A stretch of 38,651 bases of DNA. Source: Lysobacteraceae bacterium. GTDB lineage: Bacteria; Pseudomonadota; Gammaproteobacteria; Xanthomonadales; Rhodanobacteraceae. The translations under genes and the position numbers were made by a program. Location of the stretch: assembly GCA_028866435.1 (NCBI GenBank), contig JAGWIC010000023.1, forward strand, positions 1-38,651. The letters are read 5' to 3'. The notes beneath the pieces were generated by a model. That model saw nothing but the letters and a program-made list of their open reading frames with translations, made no database searches and was not told the origin of the DNA. Below are positions 14,761 to 22,754 of the stretch, one piece after another. Every line of letters begins with the position of its first letter. Positions within the stretch are counted from its first letter, which is position 1.

Positions 14761-15876
14761 GTGGATCGCACACCGGTGATAGGTATCGTCGGCAGCCGGG
14801 GCGCCTATGGCCTCTGGCTGGCACGGTTCTTCCGTGAACGGATGGGCCTGCAGGTGATCGGTCGCGACCCGGCGGGCGATACCGCGCTCGACGAGCGCGC
14901 CCTGATCGAGCGCGCCGACGTGCTGGTATTCAGTGCGCCGATCCGCGCCACCCCGGCGCTGATCGCCGAATACGTGCGCCTCGCCGCCGGCGCCGAGCGC
15001 GGCCGGCTGTGGCTGGACATTACCTCGATCAAGTCGACTCCGGTCGCGGCCCTGCTGACCTCGCAGGCCGAGGTGGTCGGGCTGCACCCGATGTGTGCGC
15101 CGCCGCACGCGCCCACCCTGACCGGGCGCGCGATGGTGGTGTGCGAGGCGCGGCTCGATGCCTGGCGGCCGTGGCTTGCGCGGTTTCTCGAGGCGTCGCA
15201 GGCCGACTGCGTGCTGGCCGAGCCGGAACAGCACGATCGCATGATGGCTCTGGTGCAGGGCATGGTGCATGCCGGCCACATGGCGCAGGGCGCGCTGTGG
15301 CGGGAGCTGGCGCCGACCGTGGGCGGGCTGGCGGCGATCGCGCCGTTCCACACCGTGGGCTATGAACTCGATCTCGCGGTGACCCAGCGCATGCTGGCCG
15401 GCAACCCGGCGATCTACCAGGACATCCAGTTCGAGAACCCGCACGTGGCACCGATGCTGGATCGCCTGGCGGACCATGTTTCGCGGCTGCGCGACCTGGT
15501 GCGCGAAAGCAGCGACTCGGCGCGCGAGCAGATGCGGCGGGACTGGCTGGAAGGCGGCGCGGCCTTCTTCGGCCCGCACAGTCTCGAGCGTGGCAGCCGC
15601 TACTTCGAACGCATGGCCTACCTGCTGGCCGATCTCGCCGCGAATTCGTGCCTGGAGGTGATGATGCCGGCGGACCGGCCAGGGTCGCTGCGTGCGCTGC
15701 TGTCGATATTCGAGCAACACGGCATCAACTTCGATTCGATCCATTCCTCGCGCGTCAGCAATGGCGAGTTGCGCTTCCGGCTCGGGCTGGATGCGGCCAC
15801 CCGCGGCGAGGATCTGGCCGCCGCCGTGGTCGCCATGCAGGGCGCGGGGATCGCGCGTCTGTTGCCCGCCGCGTGA
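14761..15876 (+). CDS. tyrA: Prephenate dehydrogenase with ACT domain
   Basis: This 371-residue enzyme oxidises prephenate with NAD(P) to 4-hydroxyphenylpyruvate for tyrosine synthesis. The N-terminal nucleotide-binding segment is Ile-Gly-Ile-Val-Gly-Ser-Arg-Gly-Ala-Tyr-Gly, with Gly-Ser-Arg-Gly in place of the more usual Gly-Gly-x-Gly. The dehydrogenase core has Gly-Leu-His-Pro-Met-Cys-Ala-Pro and the helical His-Asp-Arg-Met-Met-Ala-Leu-Val-Gln-Gly. A C-terminal ACT domain (about 295-370: Asp-Arg-Pro-Gly-Ser-Leu...His-Gly-Ile-Asn-Phe) probably mediates tyrosine feedback. There is no fused chorismate mutase, unlike E. coli TyrA. GTG at 14761 is chosen for its spaced GGGAG. Confidence 0.9.
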   Translation: MDRTPVIGIVGSRGAYGLWLARFFRERMGLQVIGRDPAGDTALDERALIERADVLVFSAPIRATPALIAEYVRLAAGAERGRLWLDITSIKSTPVAALLTSQAEVVGLHPMCAPPHAPTLTGRAMVVCEARLDAWRPWLARFLEASQADCVLAEPEQHDRMMALVQGMVHAGHMAQGALWRELAPTVGGLAAIAPFHTVGYELDLAVTQRMLAGNPAIYQDIQFENPHVAPMLDRLADHVSRLRDLVRESSDSAREQMRRDWLEGGAAFFGPHSLERGSRYFERMAYLLADLAANSCLEVMMPADRPGSLRALLSIFEQHGINFDSIHSSRVSNGELRFRLGLDAATRGEDLAAAVVAMQGAGIARLLPAA

Positions 15877-15877
15877 T

Positions 15878-15896
15878 CGCGGCGGCTGCCGCCGCG
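15878..15896 (+). terminator. GC hairpin after tyrA
   Basis: CGCGGCGG, loop CTG, CCGCCGCG: a perfect 8-bp stem starting one base after the tyrA stop codon. No T run follows, so termination efficiency is uncertain. Confidence 0.45.
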
Positions 15897-15961
15897 CAGA
15901 CTGCCGGACGACGCCATGCGGCCCGATGGGCCGGTGGCCACGGTCACGCCGATGCCCTGGC

Positions 15962-15990
15962 TTTACCCGTGCCGGCGTACTGGTTAGAGT
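15962..15990 (+). promoter_or_regulatory. Putative sigma-70 promoter for the small membrane protein
   Basis: TTTACC (15962-15967) and TAGAGT (15985-15990) are 17 bases apart, about 70 bases before the ATG at 16059. Confidence 0.4.
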
Positions 15991-16058
15991 CCGCTGGCGG
16001 GTGCCCGCCAAGAACCTTCGCCGGCCAGCCGCCAACCAGTCGCCAGCGGAAGCCATCG

Positions 16059-16265
16059 ATGGATACGAGCAGCACCGATACCCGCAGCCTGTCCCGATCG
16101 GGGACGACGCCCAAGGCCTCGGCCGACGAAGATCGCGCCCTGCGCGAAAAACTCCGGTTCTGGAACGAGCGCCCGGCGACCCGTTTCGTGCTGTATTTCT
16201 GCGTGTTCGTGGTCGCCGAAGTGCTGGTGGGGATCACGCTGCACTGCATTTTCCACATCATCTGA
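16059..16265 (+). CDS. Small single-helix membrane protein
   Basis: This 68-residue peptide has a polar, Ser/Thr-rich N-terminal half and one hydrophobic helix (about 43-66, beginning Phe-Val-Leu-Tyr-Phe-Cys-Val-Phe) that ends at the C-terminus. It is probably tail-anchored in the inner membrane with the N-terminus in the cytoplasm. GCGGAAG lies 8 bases before the ATG and a plausible promoter precedes it. The role is unknown and no family is recognised. Confidence 0.65.
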   Translation: MDTSSTDTRSLSRSGTTPKASADEDRALREKLRFWNERPATRFVLYFCVFVVAEVLVGITLHCIFHII

Positions 16266-16267
16266 GC

Positions 16268-16297
16268 CGCGTGGGGCGAGCGGCGCCGTGCCACGCG
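16268..16297. terminator. Hairpin between convergent genes
   Basis: CGCGTGG (16268-16274) pairs with CCACGCG (16291-16297) around a 16-base loop. It lies between the stops of the small membrane protein and the GNAT gene, so it could serve both strands. No T run. Confidence 0.4.
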
Positions 16298-16307
16298 CGC
16301 GGATGGC

Positions 16308-16775
16308 CTACAGCAGCTTGCGGTATACGACGAAACCCGAGCGCTCGGCCACCTGGTCGTACAGCCGCATGGCGCTGCCATTGGTTTCATGCGTTTGCCA
16401 GTACACGCGCGGGGAACCGGCCTCGCCCGCCCGGCGGTATACCGCTTCGATCAGCGCATGCCCCACGCCCCGGCCGCGGGCGTCGGGGGCGGTGAACAGG
16501 TCCTGCAGGTAGCAGCTGAGGCCGAGCTGGGTGGTGCTGCGGTGGAACAGGAAGTGCGCCAGTCCCAGCAGCCGGCCTTCATGCTCGGCGACCAGGGCAT
16601 GGACCGGTTCGGCCGGATCGAGAAAGCGCGACCAGGTGGTGCGGCTGACCTCCTCGGCCAGCGCGGTGTCGCCGTGGCGGCCGTAGAACGCGTTGTAGCC
16701 GTCCCACAACGGGCGCCAGGCCGCGAGGTCCGCGGCGGCGACCGGGCGAATGCGCGGGGCGGGGTTCATCGGCAT
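16308..16775 (-). CDS. GNAT family N-acetyltransferase
   Basis: This is a 155-residue single-domain acetyltransferase. The acetyl-CoA loop reads Arg-Gly-Arg-Gly-Val-Gly-His-Ala-Leu-Ile, preceded by Leu-Gln-Asp-Leu-Phe-Thr-Ala-Pro. Conserved Tyr-Trp-Gln-Thr-His-Glu-Thr-Asn and a Leu-Tyr-Asp-Gln segment follow. The pattern fits the diamine/amino acid acetyltransferase side of the family, but the substrate is unknown. ATGs at 16775 and 16769 are both possible; neither has a strong ribosome binding site. It lies 55 bases downstream of the EAL protein gene on the same strand and may be cotranscribed. Confidence 0.88.
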   Translation of the reverse strand: MPMNPAPRIRPVAAADLAAWRPLWDGYNAFYGRHGDTALAEEVSRTTWSRFLDPAEPVHALVAEHEGRLLGLAHFLFHRSTTQLGLSCYLQDLFTAPDARGRGVGHALIEAVYRRAGEAGSPRVYWQTHETNGSAMRLYDQVAERSGFVVYRKLL

Positions 16776-16830
16776 GGGTTTTCGTGTGGGCGAGGCCGCC
16801 GGCTGTCCGGCGGCGGTGGCGTTGCGGCGA

Positions 16831-19800
16831 TCATGGCCGGTGGCGGGGCAGCGGGTCCACCAGCGTGGCCATCTCCATCAGGCTCGCGCAGGCCCCGGCC
16901 GGCAGCGGCTGGCTGAAGTAGTAGCCCTGCATCCGGTGGCAGCCGTATTCGAGCAGCGCGTTGGCTTCCTCCAGCGTTTCCACGCCCTCGGCGATCAACT
17001 GGTAGCCCAGTGCCTGCGCCATGCCGATGATCGCCTGCACGATCGCCTGGTGCTTGCGGTTGCTGGACAGGTCGGCGACGAAGGCTCGGTCGATCTTGAG
17101 CACGTCGAATTCGTATTGCGCCAGGTAGTTCAGGCTGGAATAGCCGGAGCCGAAATCGTCCACCGCCAGGCCGATGCCGAGATCCTTCAGCCGCGCCAGC
17201 AGCACGCGCGCCTGTTCCTGCCGGGCGAACATCTGGCTTTCGGTGAATTCGACCTGCAGCAGGCCCGGCGCGACGCCGCAGGATTCCAGGCTCGCCTTGA
17301 CGCTTTGCGGCAGCCGATCGACATCCATCCGCGCCAGCGAAACGTTGACCGAGATCGGCACGACCTCGCGGCCCTCGCCTTGCCACGCGCGGATCTGGCG
17401 GCAGGCCTGCTGCATCACCCAGGCGTCGATCTGGGTGATCAGTCCGGTTTCCTCGGCCAGCGGGATGAACTGGCCCGGCGCCACCACGCTGCCGTCCTGC
17501 TGGCGCCAGCGCACCAGCGCCTCGGCGCCGATCAGCTTGCGGCGGGGGAAGTCGTACTTCGGCTGGTACAGCAGGAACAGCTCCTCGTCCTGCAGGCCAC
17601 GGCGCAGCGCGTGCTCCAGCGCGAGGCGCTGCTCGGCCCGCTCGCTCATGTGCTGGGTGAAGTAGCTGAACACGCCGCGGCCGCTCTGCTTGGCGTGGTA
17701 CAGCGCGGTGTCCGCCTGTTTCATCAGGGTTTTCGCCTCGCGCGCATCGTCCGGGAAGATGGCGATGCCGATGCTGGCGGAGATGTGCAGTTCGCGCTTG
17801 TCGAACACGATCGGCTGTTCGATGGAGGCGATGATTTTTTCAGCCACCCGCGCGACGTCGCCGCCGTCGCGCAAGTGGTTCAGCAGTATCACGAATTCGT
17901 CGCCGCCCTGGCGGCTGACGGTGTCGTCGGGACGGATCACCTCGCGCAGTCGCCAGGCGACTTCCTTCAGCACGTAGTCGCCGGCGTGGTGACCAAGCGA
18001 ATCGTTGATGTGCTTGAAATGGTCCAGGTCGATGAACAGCAGCGCGCCGTGATCGTTTTCGCGCAGGCCGGTCAGCGCCAGCGAGAGGCGGTCGTGCAGC
18101 AGGATCCGGTTGGGCAGGTCGGTGAGGTGGTCGTGTTGGGCCAGGTGCGCCATCTTCAGCGCCATCAGGCGCGCCTCGCTGACGTCGTGCAACACCAGGA
18201 TGCCGCCGACCACCTTGCCCTCGCGGTTGTGGATGGGGGCGGCCGAGTCCTCGATCGCGGTCTCGGTGCCGTCGCGGTGGGTCAGCTTGGAGTTCACCTG
18301 CAGCGAGACGGCGCGATCCTCGGCGATGGCGACCTGCAGGGGATTGCCGGCGGCATCGCCCGATTCGAGGTCGACCAGGTGCACGACCTCGGCAAACGGC
18401 ATGCCGAGGGCTTCCGGCTCGGCCCAGCCGGTCATCTCGGTGGCGATCGGATTCATCATGGTGATGCGCAGGCTGGTATCGCAGGCGATCACCGCGTCGC
18501 CGATCGAGTCGAGCATCATCTGCGACTTGTCCAGCGCTTCGAACAGCATGGCCTCGGCATCCTTGCGGGCGGTGATGTCGATGCCCAGCGTGTAGATGCC
18601 GCGCACCTTGCCGTCGAACATGTGCGGCACGTAGGTCATGTCGATGACCCGCCCGTCGTCCAGGTGCAGTTCCTGCTCGACGTGCCGGCCCTCGAGGCAG
18701 GCCATCTGGCGGGGCTGGATGGCGGCGGCGTAGCGCTCGCCGGCGACCTCCACCGACGACTTGCCGATCAGGTCGATCGACGGTTCGCCCCACAGCCCGA
18801 CGTAGCGCTCGTTGGCGAAGCGGTAGACCAGCTGGTCGTCGAGGTAGGCGATCAGCGCCGGCACGTTGTCGGTGATTTCGCGCAGGCGCGATTCGAGCTC
18901 CAGCCGGTCGCTGACATCCTGTGCCAGCACGAAGACGCCGATCACCGCATTGTGGTGGTCGCGCTGCGGCTCGAGGTTGACGTCCAGCCGATGGCCCTGC
19001 GGGGTGGTGACCGCGTAGTGCTGCGGCACGCCATGCAGCGCCTTGTTCATGTATCGGGTGATTTGCGCGCCGAACAGTTCGCCGAAGGCCTCGTTCGGTG
19101 TGCGGCCGATGATGTCGCCCGGCTGCTTGTCGAATAGGTCCAGGTATCGGCGGTTGACGAAGCGATAGCGCAGGTCGGCATCGAGCTGGCCGATCAGTGC
19201 CGGCACGTTGTCGGTGACGATGCGCAATTGCCTGGAGATGGCCTGGATTTCGCGGCCCATCTGCCGGCGCTGGGCGATCACCGTGCTGATCAGCAGCGGG
19301 CCCACCACGGTCATCGCGGAGTAGAAAGCGAGCGCGCCGCCGTCGATCAGCTCCAGGCCATCGGCGTGGCCGATCCAGCCTTGCTGGCGGGCCAGGGCCA
19401 GCATGAAGATGGCGAGGATGTTCGTGGTGGAGGCCAGCGAGGTGCCGAACACGCCCAGGCGGTGGGCCGCGAACAGCAGCGGGATCGACAGCACGATGAA
19501 CGGGCTGCGGAACCCGAGCATCGCCAGCAGCGTGATCGACAGCGACAGCAACAGCGTGGTCCAGAACAATCCAGCGCCCGGGCCGCGGACCAGGGCATGC
19601 AGCCGCTTGTGGCTGTACGCGAGCAGTGGCGGCAGCAGGATCAGCAGGCCCATGGCCTCCCCCACCCACCAGTGGCGGAACGCCTCGGCCCAGGCGGCGC
19701 CGGATTCCGCGTGCTGCACGGATGCGCCGACCGCGGCGCCGGCCACTGGCGCCAGCACGATCAGCACGATCATGCCGTTGGGGAAGAACCGTTCGCTGAG

Positions 19801-20151
19801 CAGGCCCTGCTGGCGCATGCCCGGCAGGTAGGTGCAGGCGCCCGCGGCGGCGATCTCGACCATGTTGGCGACGCCGATGCCCGATGCGGCAAGCCATGGC
19901 ACGTGCACCAGCACATTGACCAGGGTGGAACCGAGCAGGCCAATGGCCAGGGCCAGCGGCACCGAGCGCTGCGAGCCGCGCATCAGCAGGGCGACCGGCA
20001 GGGCGTTGGCGACCCATGGTTCAGCGATGTCGGGGGCATGCACCGACCACCAGACCATCGTCACGGACAGCGCCAGGTAGCTGACCACCGTGGCGACGAG
20101 GCGTCCGGGGGACAGCCAGTCGGGCGCTAGCGGTAGTCGCGGGGTTTCCAT
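16831..20151 (-). CDS. MASE1-PAS-PAS-PAS-GGDEF-EAL cyclic di-GMP protein
   Basis: This 1106-residue inner-membrane sensor has an N-terminal MASE1-type region of about eight transmembrane helices (about 15-290). Three PAS domains (starting near 310, 424 and 537), a GGDEF domain (675-840) and an EAL domain (848-1095) follow. The cyclase motif Gly-Gly-Asp-Glu-Phe (749-753) and the phosphodiesterase motif Glu-Ala-Leu (877-879) are both intact. So are the EAL metal and catalytic segments: Asn-Val-Ser, Thr-Glu-Ser, Asp-Asp-Phe-Gly-Ser-Gly-Tyr, Lys-Ile-Asp and Glu-Gly-Val-Glu-Thr. It can therefore potentially make and break cyclic di-GMP. The start at 20151 has only a weak ribosome binding site. Confidence 0.95.
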   Translation of the reverse strand: METPRLPLAPDWLSPGRLVATVVSYLALSVTMVWWSVHAPDIAEPWVANALPVALLMRGSQRSVPLALAIGLLGSTLVNVLVHVPWLAASGIGVANMVEIAAAGACTYLPGMRQQGLLSERFFPNGMIVLIVLAPVAGAAVGASVQHAESGAAWAEAFRHWWVGEAMGLLILLPPLLAYSHKRLHALVRGPGAGLFWTTLLLSLSITLLAMLGFRSPFIVLSIPLLFAAHRLGVFGTSLASTTNILAIFMLALARQQGWIGHADGLELIDGGALAFYSAMTVVGPLLISTVIAQRRQMGREIQAISRQLRIVTDNVPALIGQLDADLRYRFVNRRYLDLFDKQPGDIIGRTPNEAFGELFGAQITRYMNKALHGVPQHYAVTTPQGHRLDVNLEPQRDHHNAVIGVFVLAQDVSDRLELESRLREITDNVPALIAYLDDQLVYRFANERYVGLWGEPSIDLIGKSSVEVAGERYAAAIQPRQMACLEGRHVEQELHLDDGRVIDMTYVPHMFDGKVRGIYTLGIDITARKDAEAMLFEALDKSQMMLDSIGDAVIACDTSLRITMMNPIATEMTGWAEPEALGMPFAEVVHLVDLESGDAAGNPLQVAIAEDRAVSLQVNSKLTHRDGTETAIEDSAAPIHNREGKVVGGILVLHDVSEARLMALKMAHLAQHDHLTDLPNRILLHDRLSLALTGLRENDHGALLFIDLDHFKHINDSLGHHAGDYVLKEVAWRLREVIRPDDTVSRQGGDEFVILLNHLRDGGDVARVAEKIIASIEQPIVFDKRELHISASIGIAIFPDDAREAKTLMKQADTALYHAKQSGRGVFSYFTQHMSERAEQRLALEHALRRGLQDEELFLLYQPKYDFPRRKLIGAEALVRWRQQDGSVVAPGQFIPLAEETGLITQIDAWVMQQACRQIRAWQGEGREVVPISVNVSLARMDVDRLPQSVKASLESCGVAPGLLQVEFTESQMFARQEQARVLLARLKDLGIGLAVDDFGSGYSSLNYLAQYEFDVLKIDRAFVADLSSNRKHQAIVQAIIGMAQALGYQLIAEGVETLEEANALLEYGCHRMQGYYFSQPLPAGACASLMEMATLVDPLPRHRP

Positions 20152-20180
20152 CGACGGCCAGGGTGGGGAGCCTGGCTCAA

Positions 20181-20208
20181 ATCTATCACGCGGCAGCTGC
20201 CTTGAATG
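20181..20208 (-). promoter_or_regulatory. Putative promoter for the GGDEF-EAL gene
   Basis: On the minus strand ATTCAA (20203-20208) and TAGATT (20181-20186) are 16 bases apart, about 30 bases before the ATG at 20151. Confidence 0.4.
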
Positions 20209-20321
20209 CGCTGCTCACGCGTCTTGCCGTGGCCCTGGGCGCCTGTCCCTGCGGCGTTCGGCCGGGCTGCCGCGAGGGTGCCGGAAACGTGGTCGCCCGG
20301 GCCATCGACGGGCCGGCGAGT

Positions 20322-20350
20322 GGAAGCCCCGCTCGCCGGCATCCTTGCGG
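20322..20350 (-). terminator. Strong hairpin after the penicillin acylase gene
   Basis: GCCGGCGAG pairs perfectly with CTCGCCGGC, and the stem can extend by three more pairs to leave a 5-base loop. It begins 5 bases after the stop codon in the direction of transcription. No T run follows. Confidence 0.5.
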
Positions 20351-20354
20351 CGGC

Positions 20355-22571
20355 TCATTCACCCGGGTGGTAGACCCGCTCGGTATGCCCCTTGAGCTGG
20401 TCGGGCCAGAAGTACACCTCGCGCAGGTTGCCGGTGGTGTAGCGCTCGGCCTCGTCGTCGAAGTGCTTCGAGCCGGGATGGCCGCTTTCGCCGCCGGCAG
20501 TGATCGCGCGGGCGCGCACTTTCGGGCCGAACTCGACCACCGCGACGAAGCTGTTGCCGCTGGTGCCGTAATAGCGTCTGGTTCCGGGCCAGCGGTGCGC
20601 GCCGAACGAGGCCAGCGAGCCCCAGCGCGAGGAGGTGAATGGCACCGGGATGCTCGGCTTGCTGTCGTCGAAGGGCTGCACGATGGCGCCGTCGAGGCGC
20701 TGGAAGCGGTTGATCTCGCCCCACGGCACGCCCCAGCTGCCGAAGTCCTTGCGCAGGCGGTCCGATGCCTGCAGCAGGGCGTCGAGGCGCGCCTTCGGGC
20801 CGGCCTTGCCGGCCATGTAGTCGTAGATCGACAGGCCCTCGGCGGTGTCGGCCTTGCTCGCCTCGTCCCACAGCGTGTCGCCCCAGAACACCGCCAGCGA
20901 GGTCGGCATCGAGGCGATGCCCCAGCGGTAGTCCCAGTGGCGCAGCATGGCGATCTGCCCGGCCAGCTTCGGCCGCAGCGGATCGTCGGCGGGCAGCGCG
21001 TCGTAGTCGGCGACCAGGATCGGGATCTGCCGCGCGAACGCCGGCAGGTACGAATCGAAGGCGGCGGTGATCAGCGAGGGCAGGGTGAAATCCTTCGCGC
21101 CGGTGAGCAGGCGGGTGGCGTGCAGGCCGCGCGGATTCTCGCCGAAGGTGTCCATGTAGCGCGGATAGTCGGCGCGCTTCGGGCTGTACGGGCCGGCGGC
21201 CGAATACGGCCAGTCGTTGGTGTTGAAGACCCAGCCGTTGGGCGGATCGACCACCTGCGGCAGATCCTTCAGCGGAGTCAGCCCGTGCCAGTCGGTGGCC
21301 GGGTCGCTGCCGTCGACCGGCCGGGTGTAGTCGAAGCGGTTGTCGCGCCTGGGCACGAACTGCGGCATCAGGAACGCGATCTCGCCCTTGTCGTCGGCGA
21401 ACACGGTGTTGTTGGACGAGTTGGCCTTCAGTTCGGCCACCTTCATGTAGCTGGCGTAGTCGCGGGTCTTGGTGCGCAGCCAGCTCTGCTCCAGCGCCGG
21501 GATCGGCTTGTTCATCAGCGCCTCGGCGATCCACTTGCCGTGGGCGGCGCGCACGATCGGGCCGTGGTGGGTGAAGTACGCGGTGAACGTGCGCTGCGCC
21601 AGCGCGCCGTCGGCGGTTCGATAGGACAGGGTGATCCGCCGCGAGTCGACCGCGCGCAACGCCTTGCCGTAGCGGTAGAACAGCTTGCCGTTCCGATGCA
21701 CGATGGTCTCGGCGAATTCGTCCACCGCGTCCACCCCGGTGGAGGTGTGCATCCAGCCGACGTGCCGGTTGAAGCCCTGGTAGACGAAGAACTGGCCCCA
21801 GGTCACCGCGCCGTAGGCGTCCAGTCCCTGGTCGCTGGACATCTGCAGCTCGGAGCGGAAGAAGAACGAGGTGTGCGGGTTGATCAGCAGCAGCGCATGG
21901 CCGTCGACGGTGAGCTTCGGCGCGATGGCGATGCCGTTGGAGCCGGTCGGCTCGGCCCAGCTGGCCGGTTCGGCCAGTTGCGCCAGCGGACGGTCGCCGC
22001 TGTGGTCGTAGAACGCCTGCAGCTTGGTCAGCGAGACGCGCTCGATGTCGCCGCCGATGCTGCCTTCGGTGAAGGACAGCGCCATCCACGGCTCGAAGTG
22101 GGTGATCACGCGCGGGTGCACGTCGGGGTGGGTGGCCAGGTAGTAGTTGAGCCCGTCGGCCCAGCTGTCCATCAGCGCGCGCAGCCAGCCGGGGCTTTGC
22201 GCGTAGAGTCGCTGCAGCGCGACCGGGTCGATGAACAGGCGCTGGCGCAGGTCCTGCCACAGCGCGCGGTCGCCGGCATCGCGCGCCTCGGCCAGCCGGC
22301 CCAGCGCGACCAGGTAGTTGGTCTCGACCCGGTTGAAGTCGTCCTCGGCCTGCGCATAGGCCATGCCGAACACCGCATCGGCGTCGGTCCGGCCGTGGAC
22401 GTGGGCGATGCCCCAGTCGTCGCGGGTGATGGTGACCGCCTGCGCCTCGCGCTGCCAGCGCGCCTGCGCCAGCGTGGTCGCCGCCGCGCGGCCGGGCAGG
22501 CCGCTCGCCAGGGCGGCCAGTGCGCAGCACGCGGCCAGCCGCTGGCCACGACGCGATATTTTCATGTTCAT
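20355..22571 (-). CDS. Penicillin acylase family (S45) amidase, exported
   Basis: This is a 738-residue N-terminal nucleophile hydrolase precursor. The N-terminus has Ser-Arg-Arg-Gly-Gln followed by a hydrophobic stretch and Ala-rich cleavage region, so it is exported, possibly by Tat. Autoprocessing should occur before Ser211 in Pro-Thr-Gly-Ser-Asn-Gly, making Ser211 the beta-chain nucleophile. Asn residues in Ser-Ser-Asn-Asn-Thr-Val-Phe-Ala fit the oxyanion-hole region. The family cleaves amides with hydrophobic acyl groups, including beta-lactams, acyl-homoserine lactones and aculeacin; the substrate here is unknown. GGGGA lies about 6 bases before ATG 22571; a second ATG follows at 22565. 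It is divergent from the DUF389 gene. Confidence 0.92.
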   Translation of the reverse strand: MNMKISRRGQRLAACCALAALASGLPGRAAATTLAQARWQREAQAVTITRDDWGIAHVHGRTDADAVFGMAYAQAEDDFNRVETNYLVALGRLAEARDAGDRALWQDLRQRLFIDPVALQRLYAQSPGWLRALMDSWADGLNYYLATHPDVHPRVITHFEPWMALSFTEGSIGGDIERVSLTKLQAFYDHSGDRPLAQLAEPASWAEPTGSNGIAIAPKLTVDGHALLLINPHTSFFFRSELQMSSDQGLDAYGAVTWGQFFVYQGFNRHVGWMHTSTGVDAVDEFAETIVHRNGKLFYRYGKALRAVDSRRITLSYRTADGALAQRTFTAYFTHHGPIVRAAHGKWIAEALMNKPIPALEQSWLRTKTRDYASYMKVAELKANSSNNTVFADDKGEIAFLMPQFVPRRDNRFDYTRPVDGSDPATDWHGLTPLKDLPQVVDPPNGWVFNTNDWPYSAAGPYSPKRADYPRYMDTFGENPRGLHATRLLTGAKDFTLPSLITAAFDSYLPAFARQIPILVADYDALPADDPLRPKLAGQIAMLRHWDYRWGIASMPTSLAVFWGDTLWDEASKADTAEGLSIYDYMAGKAGPKARLDALLQASDRLRKDFGSWGVPWGEINRFQRLDGAIVQPFDDSKPSIPVPFTSSRWGSLASFGAHRWPGTRRYYGTSGNSFVAVVEFGPKVRARAITAGGESGHPGSKHFDDEAERYTTGNLREVYFWPDQLKGHTERVYHPGE

Positions 22572-22754
22572 CTGTTCCCCATCTCGTGCTGCTGCTGTTT
22601 TGCCGAGTCCGGCGCGAGTGCCGCCATCCGGACAGGATCGTGCCGTCCGTCCGTGGGTGCAAGCGTCCATCCCTGCCGGCGACGGTCTTGCCGGTTCGGT
22701 TGCCGTTCGTTCGGCGTTGTGACAACTTGCCCTCGCCGAAACAGGATTTTTCGC

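Noticed and set aside
20163..22600. Long plus-strand frame opposite the penicillin acylase gene, continuing into the DUF389 gene
   Set aside because: The acylase on the minus strand has full family motifs. The plus frame only becomes meaningful at the DUF389 start (22755).
22716..22726. GTTGTGACAAC palindrome between the acylase and DUF389 genes
   Set aside because: It is only 5-bp arms; such short palindromes are expected by chance and no convincing promoter aligns with it.
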